A stretch of 64,000 nt of DNA, taken from Clavelina lepadiformis (Eukaryota; Chordata; Ascidiacea; Aplousobranchia; Clavelinidae). The notes under the pieces were generated by a model that had not been told where the DNA came from, did not search any database, and saw only the letters and a list, made by a program, of their open reading frames with translations. Made by a program: the position numbers and the translations under genes. The stretch spans positions 4,323,856-4,387,855 of the forward strand of contig NC_135246.1 of NCBI RefSeq assembly GCF_947623445.1, written 5' to 3'. Shown in pieces: positions 11,596-23,333 of the stretch. The first letter of the stretch is position 1, and the number at the start of each line of letters is the position of its first letter.

Positions 11596-14500
11596 CTAAG
11601 GTACTAGCGTATCTTTTCTCACGTAGAAGCCCGTTAGGTTGTTTGTTTCTGCGCAATTACCCCCAACCACAGATCTTTTGTCTTTGGAAAAAATGTTTTC
11701 ATTCATTTCGACCAAAACTTTCTGCGTAGACATTTTTTCAAGAAACAATCTTTTTTCAGTGGGGCTACTTCTAGATGTGTTGATGCACATATCAAGACCA
11801 CTGTCAGAAGAAAGAATTTCAGAATTATCATTTATGGTAATCCCTTTTACATATTCGAAGTTTGTCTTTCGTTTTTCGATCAAACTGGATTCATTTGCAC
11901 AAGTCTTTTTGTAATTCCTTCCTGCGGACGGGAATATTTCGTCGGAACGTACAAAGTCATGAAGTTTGTTGGAAACAGAGAAAGTAGTATCGGGTTTATC
12001 TTTGACTGCAGATGACTTGATCTTGGAGCCGAGTTCTACCAAAATATATTTTAAAATATAAATCGGACAAAATCTTAAGGAGCACAAAAGCACATATGCT
12101 TGTGAAAAAGAACAGCATTTTAACAAACAAACTCTTAAAGTCTGTTTTTAAAAATACCAGCCTCGATTAAAAAGTTAGAAAGATTCAGCCTACTACTTTC
12201 TGGCCCAAGCTTGCTTTCTCGCTCTGTGACTGAAACCGCGTCCGGGAAAGATTCCTTTTCTGAAGTAGGAAGAAACCTTGATTTCTCTTCCAACACGTGT
12301 TTCTATAGCAACAAAAAATTAATTCAACATATTTTAAAACACAAATGTTCCCAAATTAAAACGCCAGTTTTTGCTCACTATACATTACGTTCTGCAATGA
12401 CACTAGCGGGCGAAGTATATGAATGGATGTAGTGTGCGTATATACTAAAGGGAGCCTAACCTATAAAAATGAACACTTAAGCATAATAGTATGCATATTA
12501 TGGGCACAAACGCAATCAGGACTGTGCTATATTATATTATATTACCTATATAAAAGCAAAACGTTAGCTACTCACTAAGTCGTCATAAATACTCCGGTGA
12601 TCAAGTTGGCTTTTATTCCATTGCTCCCAGCTTTTGTAAGCAGCAAATGCACATAAAATGAAAAGTAACGTACCCAAAAGCAAAATGCTAACCAGAATAA
12701 TTAAATGCAAGTCTGGATTTTCCTCAAAGTCATAACGCTGAAATATTTCTGAAGAATCTAAAAAAGTCATAAAATTCCATGAAGATTTGAACAACAATGA
12801 CCTGTCAGTTATATTGCGGTATAGGTAGATAGGTTTTAGCTAAGATAATGATTGCGATTGCGATAATAACGATATAAGTTGCGCAAAAGCACTTTTAAGG
12901 TCCCATATACAATTATGCGCTGTTAACGTCTACTCTAGAGTCTATAGACAGTACATAAGTCATGTAACCCTACATTTGTGTATTTGTGGTTGCATTGCTG
13001 CTTTCAAACGCCATCTGGGTTAATATTTCTAGAAGGATTATTTTGTAAAACAGTAAATGGTCGGGTAAAAACGCAATTTGAAAGGTATACTTCAATTTGG
13101 ACGTAAGTGTATATACAAAAAGGACATATACTGATATACACTGTACCTGTGTCTGACATAGCAGGAGGCATACAAAGTATAGACTTCTGACCACTCAGGT
13201 AATGCCAAGTCAAGCAGACAAAAGAAGCATTAATAGATGGAAAAGTGTAATTGAAAATGCTGCGGGAACTATCAGATGTATAGCCAAATGGCTGGCAGTT
13301 ATGTACTTTACACGCTTTTTTGTCAACTACGAAAGAAGCTGTCCTTTCCTGTTGAAATACGAACAAGTCGGGTGGCATACTGTAAACAGTTCGGTTAAAT
13401 CTCTCTCGGCTTGACTCATAAATGTTTTTCTTTCCCCAATATTCACTCAAATCTGAAACCGAAATAAAGGATCTTTTATAAAAATAAAAATTATTTAATT
13501 AAAATATATCCAAGTTTACCGAACAAGAGATATTTATTGGTTAATTTATTATTAAAAGCATCACTTTTATCAAAACCAAAGTAACAGGTCGTTTCTCGAT
13601 TGAGTTCGTCTTCCGTTTGCTTAAGTTCGAACAAGCTTAGAGCAGTATTGTTGAGATTCGGATTTAGGCACAAGCCAGAGCCTACCAGAAAAACAGAAAA
13701 GACGTTACGCCAAGACATCTGGTGTTTCTCGGGTCTAAAACTCTTGCCAAAAAGCGATTGTAATTTATGTGCTTACATGGAATGGGATCTTCCCTTTTTA
13801 AAAGTGATCTTTTGTTCCCCTTTCTGAAGACGACTCTCATGATGCTAAATGTATCGTAGCATTTTCTGCTGATGCAATGCTTCTTAGAGAGGGCAACATC
13901 AATACAACCTTCCATCGGCGACCTACAATAACGTGTTAATGTGTGTATAGACTAAATGTTCTACTAGCCTTAATGCGGCTGTTATTGTTAACCACTTATA
14001 TGCTATATACAAAGAAAAGGAAAGGATAAGTGTTTATAATATATTTATAATTGTATAAATATATAATAAACAAAAATGTATGAATTACTCACATTAGAAA
14101 GTACTTACCACTTTTGAAAGTTAGCGTGGACAGTTCGGTTTATTCTGTATAAAGTCAAAGTATCAGCTGATAATAATTCATCGTACACTCCATTCCACGT
14201 TTGTTTTTGCAAGCCAGGAAAAAATCTGAACCGACCATAATCCAAAGTTGGCGGCAAGCTGGCGTGTTCTTCACCTAATTGCAAATTCAGCCCTCTTTTA
14301 CCTTGCAAGTATGTACGTATAATCAAACAATTTAAAACTGATACCATAGGTAGAGAATACACTAAACATTCAGATAAATACACAATTCGGTATTTTAATG
14401 GTGTTAAAGACGATAAAATTCAATGTTATGCTATTTGGAGGTTACTAACTTGCGGCTCAAGATATCTATTTCTACACGTGCTCGCCGTGCCTACATTCAC

Positions 14501-15257
14501 ATCAGCAATTCAATTTTGACATGTATGATAATTAAAATCAAAGCATTATAGGTGATGTTTTTGGGATTTTTATTCATGTTAGTGCCAAAAATTTACATGT
14601 GTTCATGTGTTACATATTTCAATTTGGCTTGTCGCATAACCCTTTTTGACCGCAAGTGAATTGCTTTTTGCATTGTGGTTTTTACTATGATGTTAGTGTG
14701 AAGGCAGCATAAGTATTAGAAATATGTATGGTAATAGTCTATTCTATGGTATAGTAAACGGGTTTAAAATTTTAAACTTTTAAGTTAGCGGTTTCTTACA
14801 GAGTGTTCTTATGTCTACTCTGCGGCAGTTGGAACGTTTATTTTTAACACGATTATTTCTTTATTATTATAATTTTCAACGCCGTTATTCGTTATGTAGA
14901 GTCTTGTAGACTAGTTTATTTTGTAAAAGATAGCGCCCCTTTTTAGAATGCGGCCTACCGGCACTTTGACCTTGTGGCCCCAGAGAAGTTGTAGAGTCAT
15001 TGACCCTACAATGTAGACCCTGGTTTAATACAAAAGTAAACCATTTTTGAAATATATAGTATAAATTACTTACATCCTTTGAGGTAATCCAAACTCCAGA
15101 CATAGCACAAAACACCATCAATGGTGTTTGTCTGTTTTTGACCTTCAGCGCCCGGACATGGACAAAAGTACGAACCACCCCGCGCTCCAAATTGCACACA
15201 AGAACTTAGTAAAAAAAATACTAGCGTGATACGCGTAGCAATAAACATTACTGTCAT
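11596..15257 (-). CDS. Predicted type I single-pass membrane protein, receptor-like, family unknown
   Basis: Eight coding exons splice in phase: 15257-15074, 14301-14109, 13922-13777, 13681-13520, 13452-13147, 12757-12576, 12302-12158 and 12035-11596, predicting 585 aa. All introns are GT-AG. Residues 1 to about 25 form a signal peptide (TRITLVFFLLSSCVQFGARG). The ectodomain, to about residue 348, is cysteine-rich with several N-glycosylation motifs (NRT, NNT, NYT, NAS). A single hydrophobic segment, LIILVSILLLGTLLFILCAF, at about 349-368 is followed by a tail of about 215 aa rich in Ser, Glu and Lys, with a DHRSIYDDL segment close to the membrane. No kinase, TIR, SEFIR or death domain is visible. 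The architecture fits a cell-surface receptor or adhesion protein, but that role is inferred. I do not recognise the ectodomain family. Confidence 0.75.
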
Positions 15258-15540
15258 TCAGCCACAAACAATGGAAATATACAAAATTAATCCCTAAAGT
15301 GAACAATTGTTAAAATTGTAAGAGACTGTTACATTTTTTTAGATTAAGGTACTTTCAAGTAAGACGACGATTATTCTCTACTTTTTGTACGACTGTATAC
15401 GTAATCGTCGTCAACCAAAAAAATTTCGTCTGTTTCCTAGTCCGGGATCAACACCCAGGCCATACTTATGAGTAGCCGAGTCGGCCTGCTACCACAACTT
15501 CAAAATCAATAATTCCTGTATCAGTAAAATGACTCCGACG

Positions 15541-15747
15541 TCAAGAAATAAACCCATTTTGGATACTTTCTAAGCAGTTCATGCAATTTTTGAGATCGAT
15601 CAAAATTTTATAAAGTAATCCGTGAACATGAAAAAATGTTGCATTGTTTGCAGCACTTGTTTCGGGAATCAGACCATTACCTTGATTATCACCCATATTC
15701 CATATTCTGAATATACCTCGTGTAATTAAGCCTAATAATGATTCCAT
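15541..15747 (-). CDS. Short open reading frame, 68 aa, unknown
   Basis: An ATG-started frame with a protein-like composition (NATFFHVHGLLYKILIDL, then KNCMNCLESIQNG). It ends about 280 bp upstream of the start of the membrane-protein gene on the same strand. It has no signal peptide and no family that I recognise. It could be a small protein, a first exon (a GTAATG donor-like site follows the GGTGATAATCAAG string) or chance. Confidence 0.25.
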   Translation of the reverse strand: MESLLGLITRGIFRIWNMGDNQGNGLIPETSAANNATFFHVHGLLYKILIDLKNCMNCLESIQNGFIS

Positions 15748-15771
15748 TACTCATAGCATAAAATACGAGCT

Positions 15772-16024
15772 GTTACTATTTCACCGGAAAAAATTAAACG
15801 TACGAAGCCATATTTTCGGTTTCTTGTTTACCTAATTTGGAAGTTGTAACAAAGTACCTAAATATTCTAATCTAAACCCAACTTCAGTTCAATCCTGAAT
15901 AAATAAAATCAACTTTTCGCATAGGCTTACTCTTTTTTCTACCTCAGTCGCTTAAATTATAATCCTTCACAACGGACGGCTCGACCTTTATGCCGTCTAT
16001 ATACATACGGTGAAATACAGTCAC
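15772..16024 (+). mobile_element. R1 MITE, copy a
   Basis: Starts GTTACTATTTCACCGGAAAA and ends CGGTGAAATACAGTCAC, which are inverted relative to each other. The inside shares CTAATCTAAA, TTCAGTTCAATCCTGAATAA and related blocks with the other R1 copies in this window. About 250 bp, no coding capacity. A target-site duplication was not identified. Confidence 0.6.
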
Positions 16025-16029
16025 TTTTT

Positions 16030-17160
16030 AAAGTTCAAATGTTATTGAAAAAAAGGACCTTACACTCTTCAGCGTAATGGTTCTGATCGAATAACATGAG
16101 GCAGGTGGCCCGGGTTTCATGAACCTCTGCCCGTCAGCTGTTTTATTGATGTAATTATGTCCTCAATAAAACTCTTCCAATACAGTACGGTCAACAAGAT
16201 GTGACTGTAGTGGATTTTGTCGCGTCGTGTTAGATCTTTGTTTTCATACTAAAGGTTATATTTTTAAATTATGACAAGCTTGGTGACGTGGGTAAATTAA
16301 GCAAGGATAGGCTACAATGGTGAAATAATATATATCAATACGTCGTTAACCAACTCATGTATTGTTCAAGGTTGTGTTGATTTTTGTACAAGTGTGGGTC
16401 AATAGGCTGGATATCACATTGAATGCCCAAAGAATTATATTTCAATCTAATTTGACAACACATCGATCGCCGTACTCAAGTAGTGCTTCAAATCCCAATC
16501 CAAGCAGATTAGCCCAGCATAGGACCCAGTACTGTTTTGATAAGTCGCACAAAACATTGCTGTGACAAAAGGGAAAAATAACACGAACTTTGAACTAGCT
16601 TAACCCGAAAACCCCACTCGTATTTACCAAATACATTGTACCTATTTCCACGGTCAGGTTAAGCCTTTTCTTTGTGTGCCTATAATAACAAAACAAACAA
16701 ACTGAAAACAAACAAATGAAAACAAACTACAAAAATTCAGTCTATATAGGGATTTCGGAGCTAGTTGATATACTTGTTACAACCCCAATAGCTTTTTACT
16801 TGATTGCCAAACGGAGGTATCTTTATAAATCTTCTTGCAAACGAGATTTTAACTGCCTTGCTTTTACAATCCAGCCCATGACAATAGGGTATGACAATGA
16901 CAATGGGCAATGGGCCCATGGTAATGACAATGACGGTATTAGACAATAACATATGGGCCTTGGTATACCGTTTCTGTCTTGGCATTAGTATTGCTTTAAA
17001 TGAGATTTAACAACTTGTCAAACAATTTTATAATAAGGATATTTGTGCGGTTACAGACGTTGAATAGAATGCTGAACAAATGTGTACTTTTATGTGTAAC
17101 CGAATCTTTCATAAGTCGATACATCTTCACGGAAAAAGTCTGTTGCTTTATGTACCAGAG
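16030..17160. other. Non-coding, no feature recognised
   Basis: Holds a short tract with imperfect CAATGGGC / GACAATGAC repeats at about 16,875-16,945 and otherwise nothing that I can support. Confidence 0.3.
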
Positions 17161-17168
17161 CTAGGCAT

Positions 17169-17480
17169 CAGGGCCGGGGTCCTCGGCCAATGCGAGCGAT
17201 ACGACCGCATTGGGCTCAGCTCTGCTTAGAACCATAACAAAATAACAATTTAACTTTTATTTTGCGCTAATCTCAATTTCTTTTCCCGAAAGATAATGTT
17301 TTGGTGAAAATATATGACGAAGCAAAGCCCTGATGGGAGCTGATTTGTAAGGAGTTCATGTTTGGCTTAAACTGTTATTATTTTAATTAGGCCTACTTTA
17401 AGTTATTTAAAATTGGCAAGGGGTCCCACCATCAGACATCAGTTCTTGCATTAGGCCCCGCGCTTACCGGACCGGCCCTG
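17169..17480. mobile_element. hAT-type MITE, 312 bp, with 8-bp target duplication
   Basis: The left end starts CAGGGCCGGGGTCC and the right end, reverse-complemented, starts CAGGGCCGGTCCGG. The flanks are CTAGGCAT (17161-17168) and CTAGGCGT (17481-17488), an 8-bp duplication with one later substitution. CAGGG-type ends and 8-bp duplications are characteristic of hAT elements. The interior has no long frame, so the copy depends on a transposase encoded elsewhere. Confidence 0.75.
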
Positions 17481-17489
17481 CTAGGCGTC

Positions 17490-20400
17490 TTCACCGCAAT
17501 AGGTCTAAAATGGCCTGAATACTTCCGTAACGGAATTTTTACTACTGCAGTAGCTAAATATCAGATTTGCATGGAAAAGTTAAAGTTACTTCAAGCTGTG
17601 TGTTTTATTGTCTCCGCCACGTGTACAAAAAGCGCTTTCACCCGAAATTTTATGCGCCACGCAAAATTAAAAAGCATGTGATACGTTGCCGATACACATA
17701 ACATAGGTACATGTCATGTTGCATAACGTTTTGTTTGTATACATGCTTTCAAGCACTTTATTTTGAACCCGCCCGTGAAACGCCGCGTCCTTTGACTCGC
17801 TGTAGAAAAATGAGTACGCGATGGTAGTAATTAAGTTTTTAGTCTTGGTTTGGTGCCCGACCGAGAAGGTGTTCTTAACTGGCAACTAAATTTGGTTTTA
17901 ATAAGGTTTGGCTGATGTGGCTGGCCGTTAGCAGTACAAGACCTCGAAGAATTCTAACGTTACACTTCCGTCACAAAAATTTAAGTTCATCTACGATTCT
18001 ACGATATCTTTTGTGTAATTAACTTGAAACGCTCTTGTTTAAACATTTGCAATTTTGTTTCGACAATATTAATACGGACACCAAAATAAAACTTATCCGA
18101 AACTTGTTCAGTCATGTCTTGTTTGTTACTCAACAACCGTAAAATCGGATGTTCATATGTGGCGGTCAGCTGGCAAATTATAGAAGACCGTGTTTGTAAA
18201 GTAAACACGTATACTATAAAATCAAACAGTCAGTTTGAATAATAAAGAAAATAAATCAATTACTGTTTATAGGCCTACTATTTCAGTGCTATGCACCCCA
18301 GCTGGAAACTGAAGGAATTAACTTCATGGCAATACGGTGGTATATATTAGTACTGTACCATATAGATCCTGTTTGCTTGCGTGCGAGCACGGCGGTTTTC
18401 ATCAGCACCAATTAAATTAACTGATAATCATACTTAACCGAAGGTTAGGCCATAACGAAGCGAGCATATGTCCGGCGACACCGAGCATATGATCTAATAA
18501 ACCTGAATTTGCAATTGCAAAACCAAATGCAATAAAACCAATTTAAAATCCTATTCAAAATACTGCATAAGAAAACGACTTATGCTTTCTATAACCTCAA
18601 TAATGATGTGCGACAGGGATTTTCTTCTGGTATCGCCAATCGCCCTTCCTTTACAAGTTGAAACAAATGTAAGATTTAATCAGTAGGTGAACGAATCCGA
18701 TAACATACATAAAATTACCAGTGATAGGTTTTAAAAATTAGTGTTTTCCTACGCAAGTTACAAAGAAAATATTTCAACTTAACCCTGAAATCAATCACAC
18801 TTGATAAAGCAAGCTTATGCTTGCGAAAGCTTGTATTGAGAAATTAAAAATAAAATTAACACCAGAATGTCATCTTTTATCTTGCTTTATTAATACTGAT
18901 TATACCGGATTAACACGGTTCAGTTATCATCATATATAAATACAGCGTACAGTATAATGTATCCTTGCAATACACAATCACATACCACATGCTCTTCTTT
19001 ACTAGTTAATCCAGGAGTTACGGTAAACAAACAAATCTATGTTCTTGTTAAAACCTATCTTGCGATAGCCCACAAGTGGCAAACAAACATTTTTCCGTTA
19101 CAAGCGCGTTTGTATCAAGGCTCAATACGCATTCTAAATCGCTTTCAACGCCAAGCGTTACGATGACCCATAACATAACAGCTCTTGCGTCCCAAGTGAC
19201 TGCGCAACTCGCATAGACTCAAACTTTAATCAAGTGAAGGAAAAATGTAAAAATAGTTTGATCATAGATTAAAAAATATTTTACGTTGTAAATCGCATTT
19301 TGAATTAGTTAGGCTTTTACTTGTGCTTTATCGCGTATACGTTTTATCGCTTGGTCGCGCTCGTGATTAATGTCTCTCTGCAAATCGCGATGTTGTTTTG
19401 TGAAAATTCGTTGTTGGCTTTTCATTTAGTATGGTATGGTATATCACAATCTTTTCCCTCGGACTTTTGCACCACTAACTCCGCGATGCTTCCTCAGCTT
19501 GTCTTAGTGCTCGTTCCGATTGTCAGACTTTCGTGATTAGTTTTTTCAAACTTTTTTATATACTGTATAGACTATAATGCCTGAAATTAGAACTATTCAC
19601 CTGGAATATACTGAACAGGAGGAAGCGTCGTTCATGTCTTGCCCATAAGAACATTACAGCCGTAGCGTATCAAGGTTTCGAATACTGATATGGTCTTGTA
19701 AGTTCTTAATTACAAACCAGGCGCTCTAAACGCACCGCCACCGAGCCGACAAATTGAGGTAAGATGTTATTGCGATGAGCGGAAATTTAATTGTTGGGTT
19801 TATATAAAAAATAACGACCTGTTCTAGTTGGCGAATTTTAATCGTTTATATGTACGTTTGATTTTATAGAGGTTGGGAGTTTTATCTCAAATAAGACTAA
19901 AATGAAGATAATAGTGCATTTACAACTTTGTAATATTATAACGTCTTGATTACAAATTTCGAAATAAACACACAAAATAAAGTCTTATATATGCATTTTT
20001 CAACATATTTCAAAGTTGACACCGTCGGTGAATTGCAAATAAGCGAAATGCTGCTTGGCCTTTGGACTGCGTCATGATACCATACATTTTTGCTACATAG
20101 CCTACACTATTGTTTTGAACCCCAAAAACCTTAAGAAATGGCCAAACGCAGTTAGTTTTTACTAAAGCGCTCGCCTGTAAAGCCTAGATGCAATAGTTAT
20201 ATATCGTTTACTTGAACTCACACGCATATACTGCAATTTGCTCTACTAGTTCTAAGCTAAGTTGTACACCGGTACCGCGGTACGGTACAAAATACCCGAC
20301 GACAATATCCAAGACATGTTAGAGAAAAACTTACGCCGAGTCATGCGACGTCACAATGCTAGGTCATTTGGGCGCACTGGTCACTTGAGCGCACGACACC

Positions 20401-20580
20401 TAGCCTCGGAAGTTCGGGACATTCAACATTAAATTATAAATTTTTAAGGGAATGCGCTGTTCTTATTAAATTGTATGAAAAACATCCAAGACCTGAATAG
20501 TAAATCCTGCCAATTTTAGCATGTTTTTATGAATGGAATGACTATTTTACCGTGTGTAGGCCACGCAGCCTATAAAGATA
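17490..20580. other. Gene-poor stretch, no feature recognised
   Basis: About 3 kb without a supportable coding exon, RNA gene or complete repeat. Short frames at 18957-19166, 19321-19536 and elsewhere have no family resemblance. The stretch may include distal regulatory DNA of TMEM39. Confidence 0.3.
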
Positions 20581-20581
20581 A

Positions 20582-20812
20582 GTCACTGTTTCACTGGAAA
20601 AAATCGAGCGTTCAAAGCTCTTTTTGAGTTTCTTGATAACCTAACTTAAACGTTATAACATACCGTAGTAATCTTGATCTACCTTCTAATCTAGATCTAA
20701 CTTTAATTAAACCCTAAATAACAGAAATGAAGTTTTCGCATAGGCTACCAATTTTCCAAATCGCTTATCTGTAACTATGTGCTGCATCACCTACTTTCAT
20801 TCAAATAGTCAC
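20582..20812 (+). mobile_element. R1 MITE, copy b
   Basis: Starts GTCACTGTTTCACTGGAAAA and ends CAAATAGTCAC. The interior carries the R1 blocks CTAACTTAAACGTTATAACA, CTAATCTAGATCTAACTTTA and ATTAAACCCTAAATA. It lies next to an inverted R1 copy. Confidence 0.6.
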
Positions 20813-20867
20813 TCTCTAATGATATATTATATAGGCGGTTATAGGTTAGGTCCTATAACCGTTAAAG

Positions 20868-21167
20868 AATAGTTACATGGGAAAAATGGATTTTAACTAT
20901 ACTGAAGGTTTTAGTGGAGTTAGTTTTAGAATGAAAGGTATAGATTTAGGTTAGGTTTAGATTACTAGCATATGTTATAACATTTAAGGGGTCTGATATA
21001 CAAGTGCACAACCACAGGATGCCTTTGTATACTATACCCCTGCTACTCAAATTGTGTGACCTCATTTGGTTGTGCACTTATATTCTAGACCCTATTTAAG
21101 TTAGGTTACCAAAAAACTGTGAAAAATAACTTTGAACGCGCAATTTTTTGGTGAAATAATGGCAGCC
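20868..21167 (-). mobile_element. R1 MITE, copy c, interrupted by a second MITE
   Basis: Inverted relative to copies a and b. It reads TTAGGTTAGGTTTAGATTAC, ATGTTATAACATTTAAG and, after the insertion, TATTTAAGTTAGG up to GGTGAAATAATGGCAGCC. The 105-bp element at 20988-21092 is inserted in its conserved ATAACATTTAAGTTA block. Confidence 0.65.
20988..21092 (+). mobile_element. 105-bp hairpin MITE (M105), copy 1
   Basis: Ends GGGTCTGATATACAAGTG and, reverse-complemented, GGGTCTAGAATATAAGTG form terminal inverted repeats of about 25 bp including GTGCACAACCA. It is flanked by CATTTAAG and TATTTAAG, an 8-bp duplication with one mismatch. Undisturbed R1 copies carry one copy of that target, so the insertion boundary is well supported. 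No coding capacity. Confidence 0.75.
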
Positions 21168-21169
21168 TT

Positions 21170-21631
21170 ATTAAGGCAATATGATTGCCATTGATTGGTA
21201 TCTTGTACTTTTGTATTCTGACTTCAAGGCCTGAATGTGTATGCAAAACAAATTTCATATTCAGTTCATAGATTCATAATCTATAGTTGCAAGTATTACC
21301 GAAGATATGTACTGGAGAAAGATTGAATAGATGTACACTTGGTTAGCTGACACACCTAAGTTAGCGCAAATATGCACACCCAAGATCTCTGCGAATCCTG
21401 CCATGAAATACAGTTCGATTGTTGACCGCTGTCCTAGTCTAAAAAGCTTTTTTGTTTTTTCTGTACTTAGTGCAGTTTTGTGTTGTTGCCGCTTGTGAAT
21501 ATGAAATCATGTATTTTGTGCTGTAATGTTTTAGACTTAATGCTGAAAATAATTCATTTAAATGCTTAGAAAAACTATGTAGCAAATTAACATGATGCAT
21601 TTCATTTAATGCCTGGTAGTGTTTAGAAAAT
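21170..21631. other. Upstream region of TMEM39
   Basis: No separate gene. It ends in a TTTAG only four bases before the TMEM39 ATG, which could be a cis- or trans-splice acceptor. This is a guess from sequence alone. Confidence 0.3.
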
Positions 21632-23053
21632 ATGCCTGGTAGAAGAAATGTTGGACGACAGTTAACTGGTAAACCACGAGCTCAAATCAGTCAAATTCAA
21701 GGATTACAAAATGAAGGGTTGACTGGGGCATCTTTTAATTCTCAAGATCATCTTCGGCAATCTGAACACGCTTTGAATGATGATTCATTGCAGACGTCAA
21801 CATCTGTTATTTCCAATTTGTCAACAATGAATGGATTTGCCTTTGAAACATTTTTCTTGTTATATGCAGTTATGGCTCTATTTTCCCAACAGCTGTACAT
21901 CTACAGAACGGTGTGGTGGTACCCTAAAACTTTACCACCCAGTTCTACAACTGTGAATTTTCACCTGATAGATAAGAACCTCACTGCTTTTGTGGTGTTA
22001 TTGTTTGCAAGGCGACTATTATGGCTTCTGTTGTGGCAGTATGTGAAGCCGCTTTTTAGTGGTGCAACATTCACTGCTTTATGGGTAGTAATCTGCTTTG
22101 GAGTTTTTGGTGTGTGGTCACTTGAACTGCTGAAGAACATTTTAGCTTTGCTTGTGGAAGTGACATGGTGCAAACTAATGTTTTTGTGTTATCCTATCCT
22201 TTTGTGGATTCCACTTAATGGACTTTGCTTAGGTTGTATTGGATACACATTTAGCCTTGGAAACAATAGTTGCGGTAAACATCAAAGCTTTCTGTGGAAA
22301 CGATCCTGTGAAAAACAACACTTTGGTGATGATCGAAGCAACATATTAGATTTTGCTTGGGCAAGTAATCCAAGTCCTGAACAAATTAGAGAAAGAATCA
22401 AAGACCTCACATATGACGTGAACTCTCGTTTAATGGAAATTATTTTTGGCTCTATGGTGTGCTCTTACTATGCTGGTTTGATTCCAATGTTTTTTACAAA
22501 ACCACAGCAATCATATGATGTATCGTGGTCCCTTCAGCATGCTACTTTAATATTCATTAATTCATTTGTTATGTTAGCTTCATATCTGCTACCTTCCCAT
22601 TACCTTCACATGTTACATAAGTCAGCATTGCTGTTGGGGGGCTACCATCGCTACTCAAAAGAACTGCATACTACTATGCTTGGAGATGATAGTATTGACG
22701 ACTGGTCCCCACATCATGTCTTTCAGCAAGGGAATAAAGTGAAATTCGAAGGCTCAGTTTTTGTTGCAGTTGGGAAACACAACGTTGCTTATCCAACCAA
22801 TAGTTCCCATTTCCGATTTTTCTTTATGTTCTTTAAGCCTTTAAGAACTATTAACTGGTTACTTGGTTTACACTTTGCTGTAGTTGTGTTTCAGATTCAT
22901 GTTTTAATTTGGTCCAGTTCTTGGGAAAGGCTTATTATGCCAGCACTTCTGCAGTTTTTTAGTTACTACATTCTTTTTTTGACCTTACGAGATCGCATAG
23001 CTCTTGGCAAAGCTTATATTCGATTGGAAACAATACAACAGACCGCTTTATAA
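21632..23053 (+). CDS. TMEM39: TMEM39 family multipass ER membrane protein
   Basis: A 473-aa protein in one uninterrupted exon, close to the 488 aa of human TMEM39A. It aligns by eye along its whole length: MPGRR start, IYRTVWWYP after the first membrane segment, NFHLIDKNLTAF, ARRLLW, and LRDRIALGKAY near the end. Hydrophobic segments lie at about residues 68-90, 117-135, 147-165, 168-198, 268-288, 303-322, 405-427 and 434-452. In vertebrates and worms TMEM39 proteins sit in the ER membrane and affect secretory traffic, phosphoinositide-dependent autophagy and lysosome positioning. The ATG is the first in frame with that N-terminus. The lack of introns is unusual beside intron-dense neighbours. 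Confidence 0.95.
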   Translation: MPGRRNVGRQLTGKPRAQISQIQGLQNEGLTGASFNSQDHLRQSEHALNDDSLQTSTSVISNLSTMNGFAFETFFLLYAVMALFSQQLYIYRTVWWYPKTLPPSSTTVNFHLIDKNLTAFVVLLFARRLLWLLLWQYVKPLFSGATFTALWVVICFGVFGVWSLELLKNILALLVEVTWCKLMFLCYPILLWIPLNGLCLGCIGYTFSLGNNSCGKHQSFLWKRSCEKQHFGDDRSNILDFAWASNPSPEQIRERIKDLTYDVNSRLMEIIFGSMVCSYYAGLIPMFFTKPQQSYDVSWSLQHATLIFINSFVMLASYLLPSHYLHMLHKSALLLGGYHRYSKELHTTMLGDDSIDDWSPHHVFQQGNKVKFEGSVFVAVGKHNVAYPTNSSHFRFFFMFFKPLRTINWLLGLHFAVVVFQIHVLIWSSSWERLIMPALLQFFSYYILFLTLRDRIALGKAYIRLETIQQTAL

Positions 23054-23327
23054 AGTATATATGTCAAGCAGTGAAAGAATTTTTTACATAGTTTGCATAT
23101 TACTTATATTTGTTACGTTGAATTTGGGAAATTTTATTCTATCTAATAAATTGTTTGTGTTCAAAGTTGTAACAAAGCAGGCAACATAAGATAGTACGGT
23201 CTGTTTAAACAGTGATTTATGAACAAACATCTAAGTAAAATTGACATAATGCAATTTTTTAAGTATTTCTTTCATATTTGCTGTTGTGGTAGTATCATAA
23301 ATAAGTTAGAGATTGCTCAACAAAATC

Positions 23328-23333
23328 AATAAA
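23328..23333 (+). terminator. Likely TMEM39 poly(A) signal
   Basis: AATAAA about 275 bp after the TMEM39 stop codon and about 445 bp before the next gene's start, the expected place for 3' end formation. Confidence 0.5.

Noticed and set aside
11596-15257. Assignment as an IL-17 receptor or other named cytokine receptor
   Set aside because: The layout is receptor-like, but no SEFIR, TIR or other diagnostic domain is visible in the tail and the ectodomain cysteine pattern is not one that I can identify.
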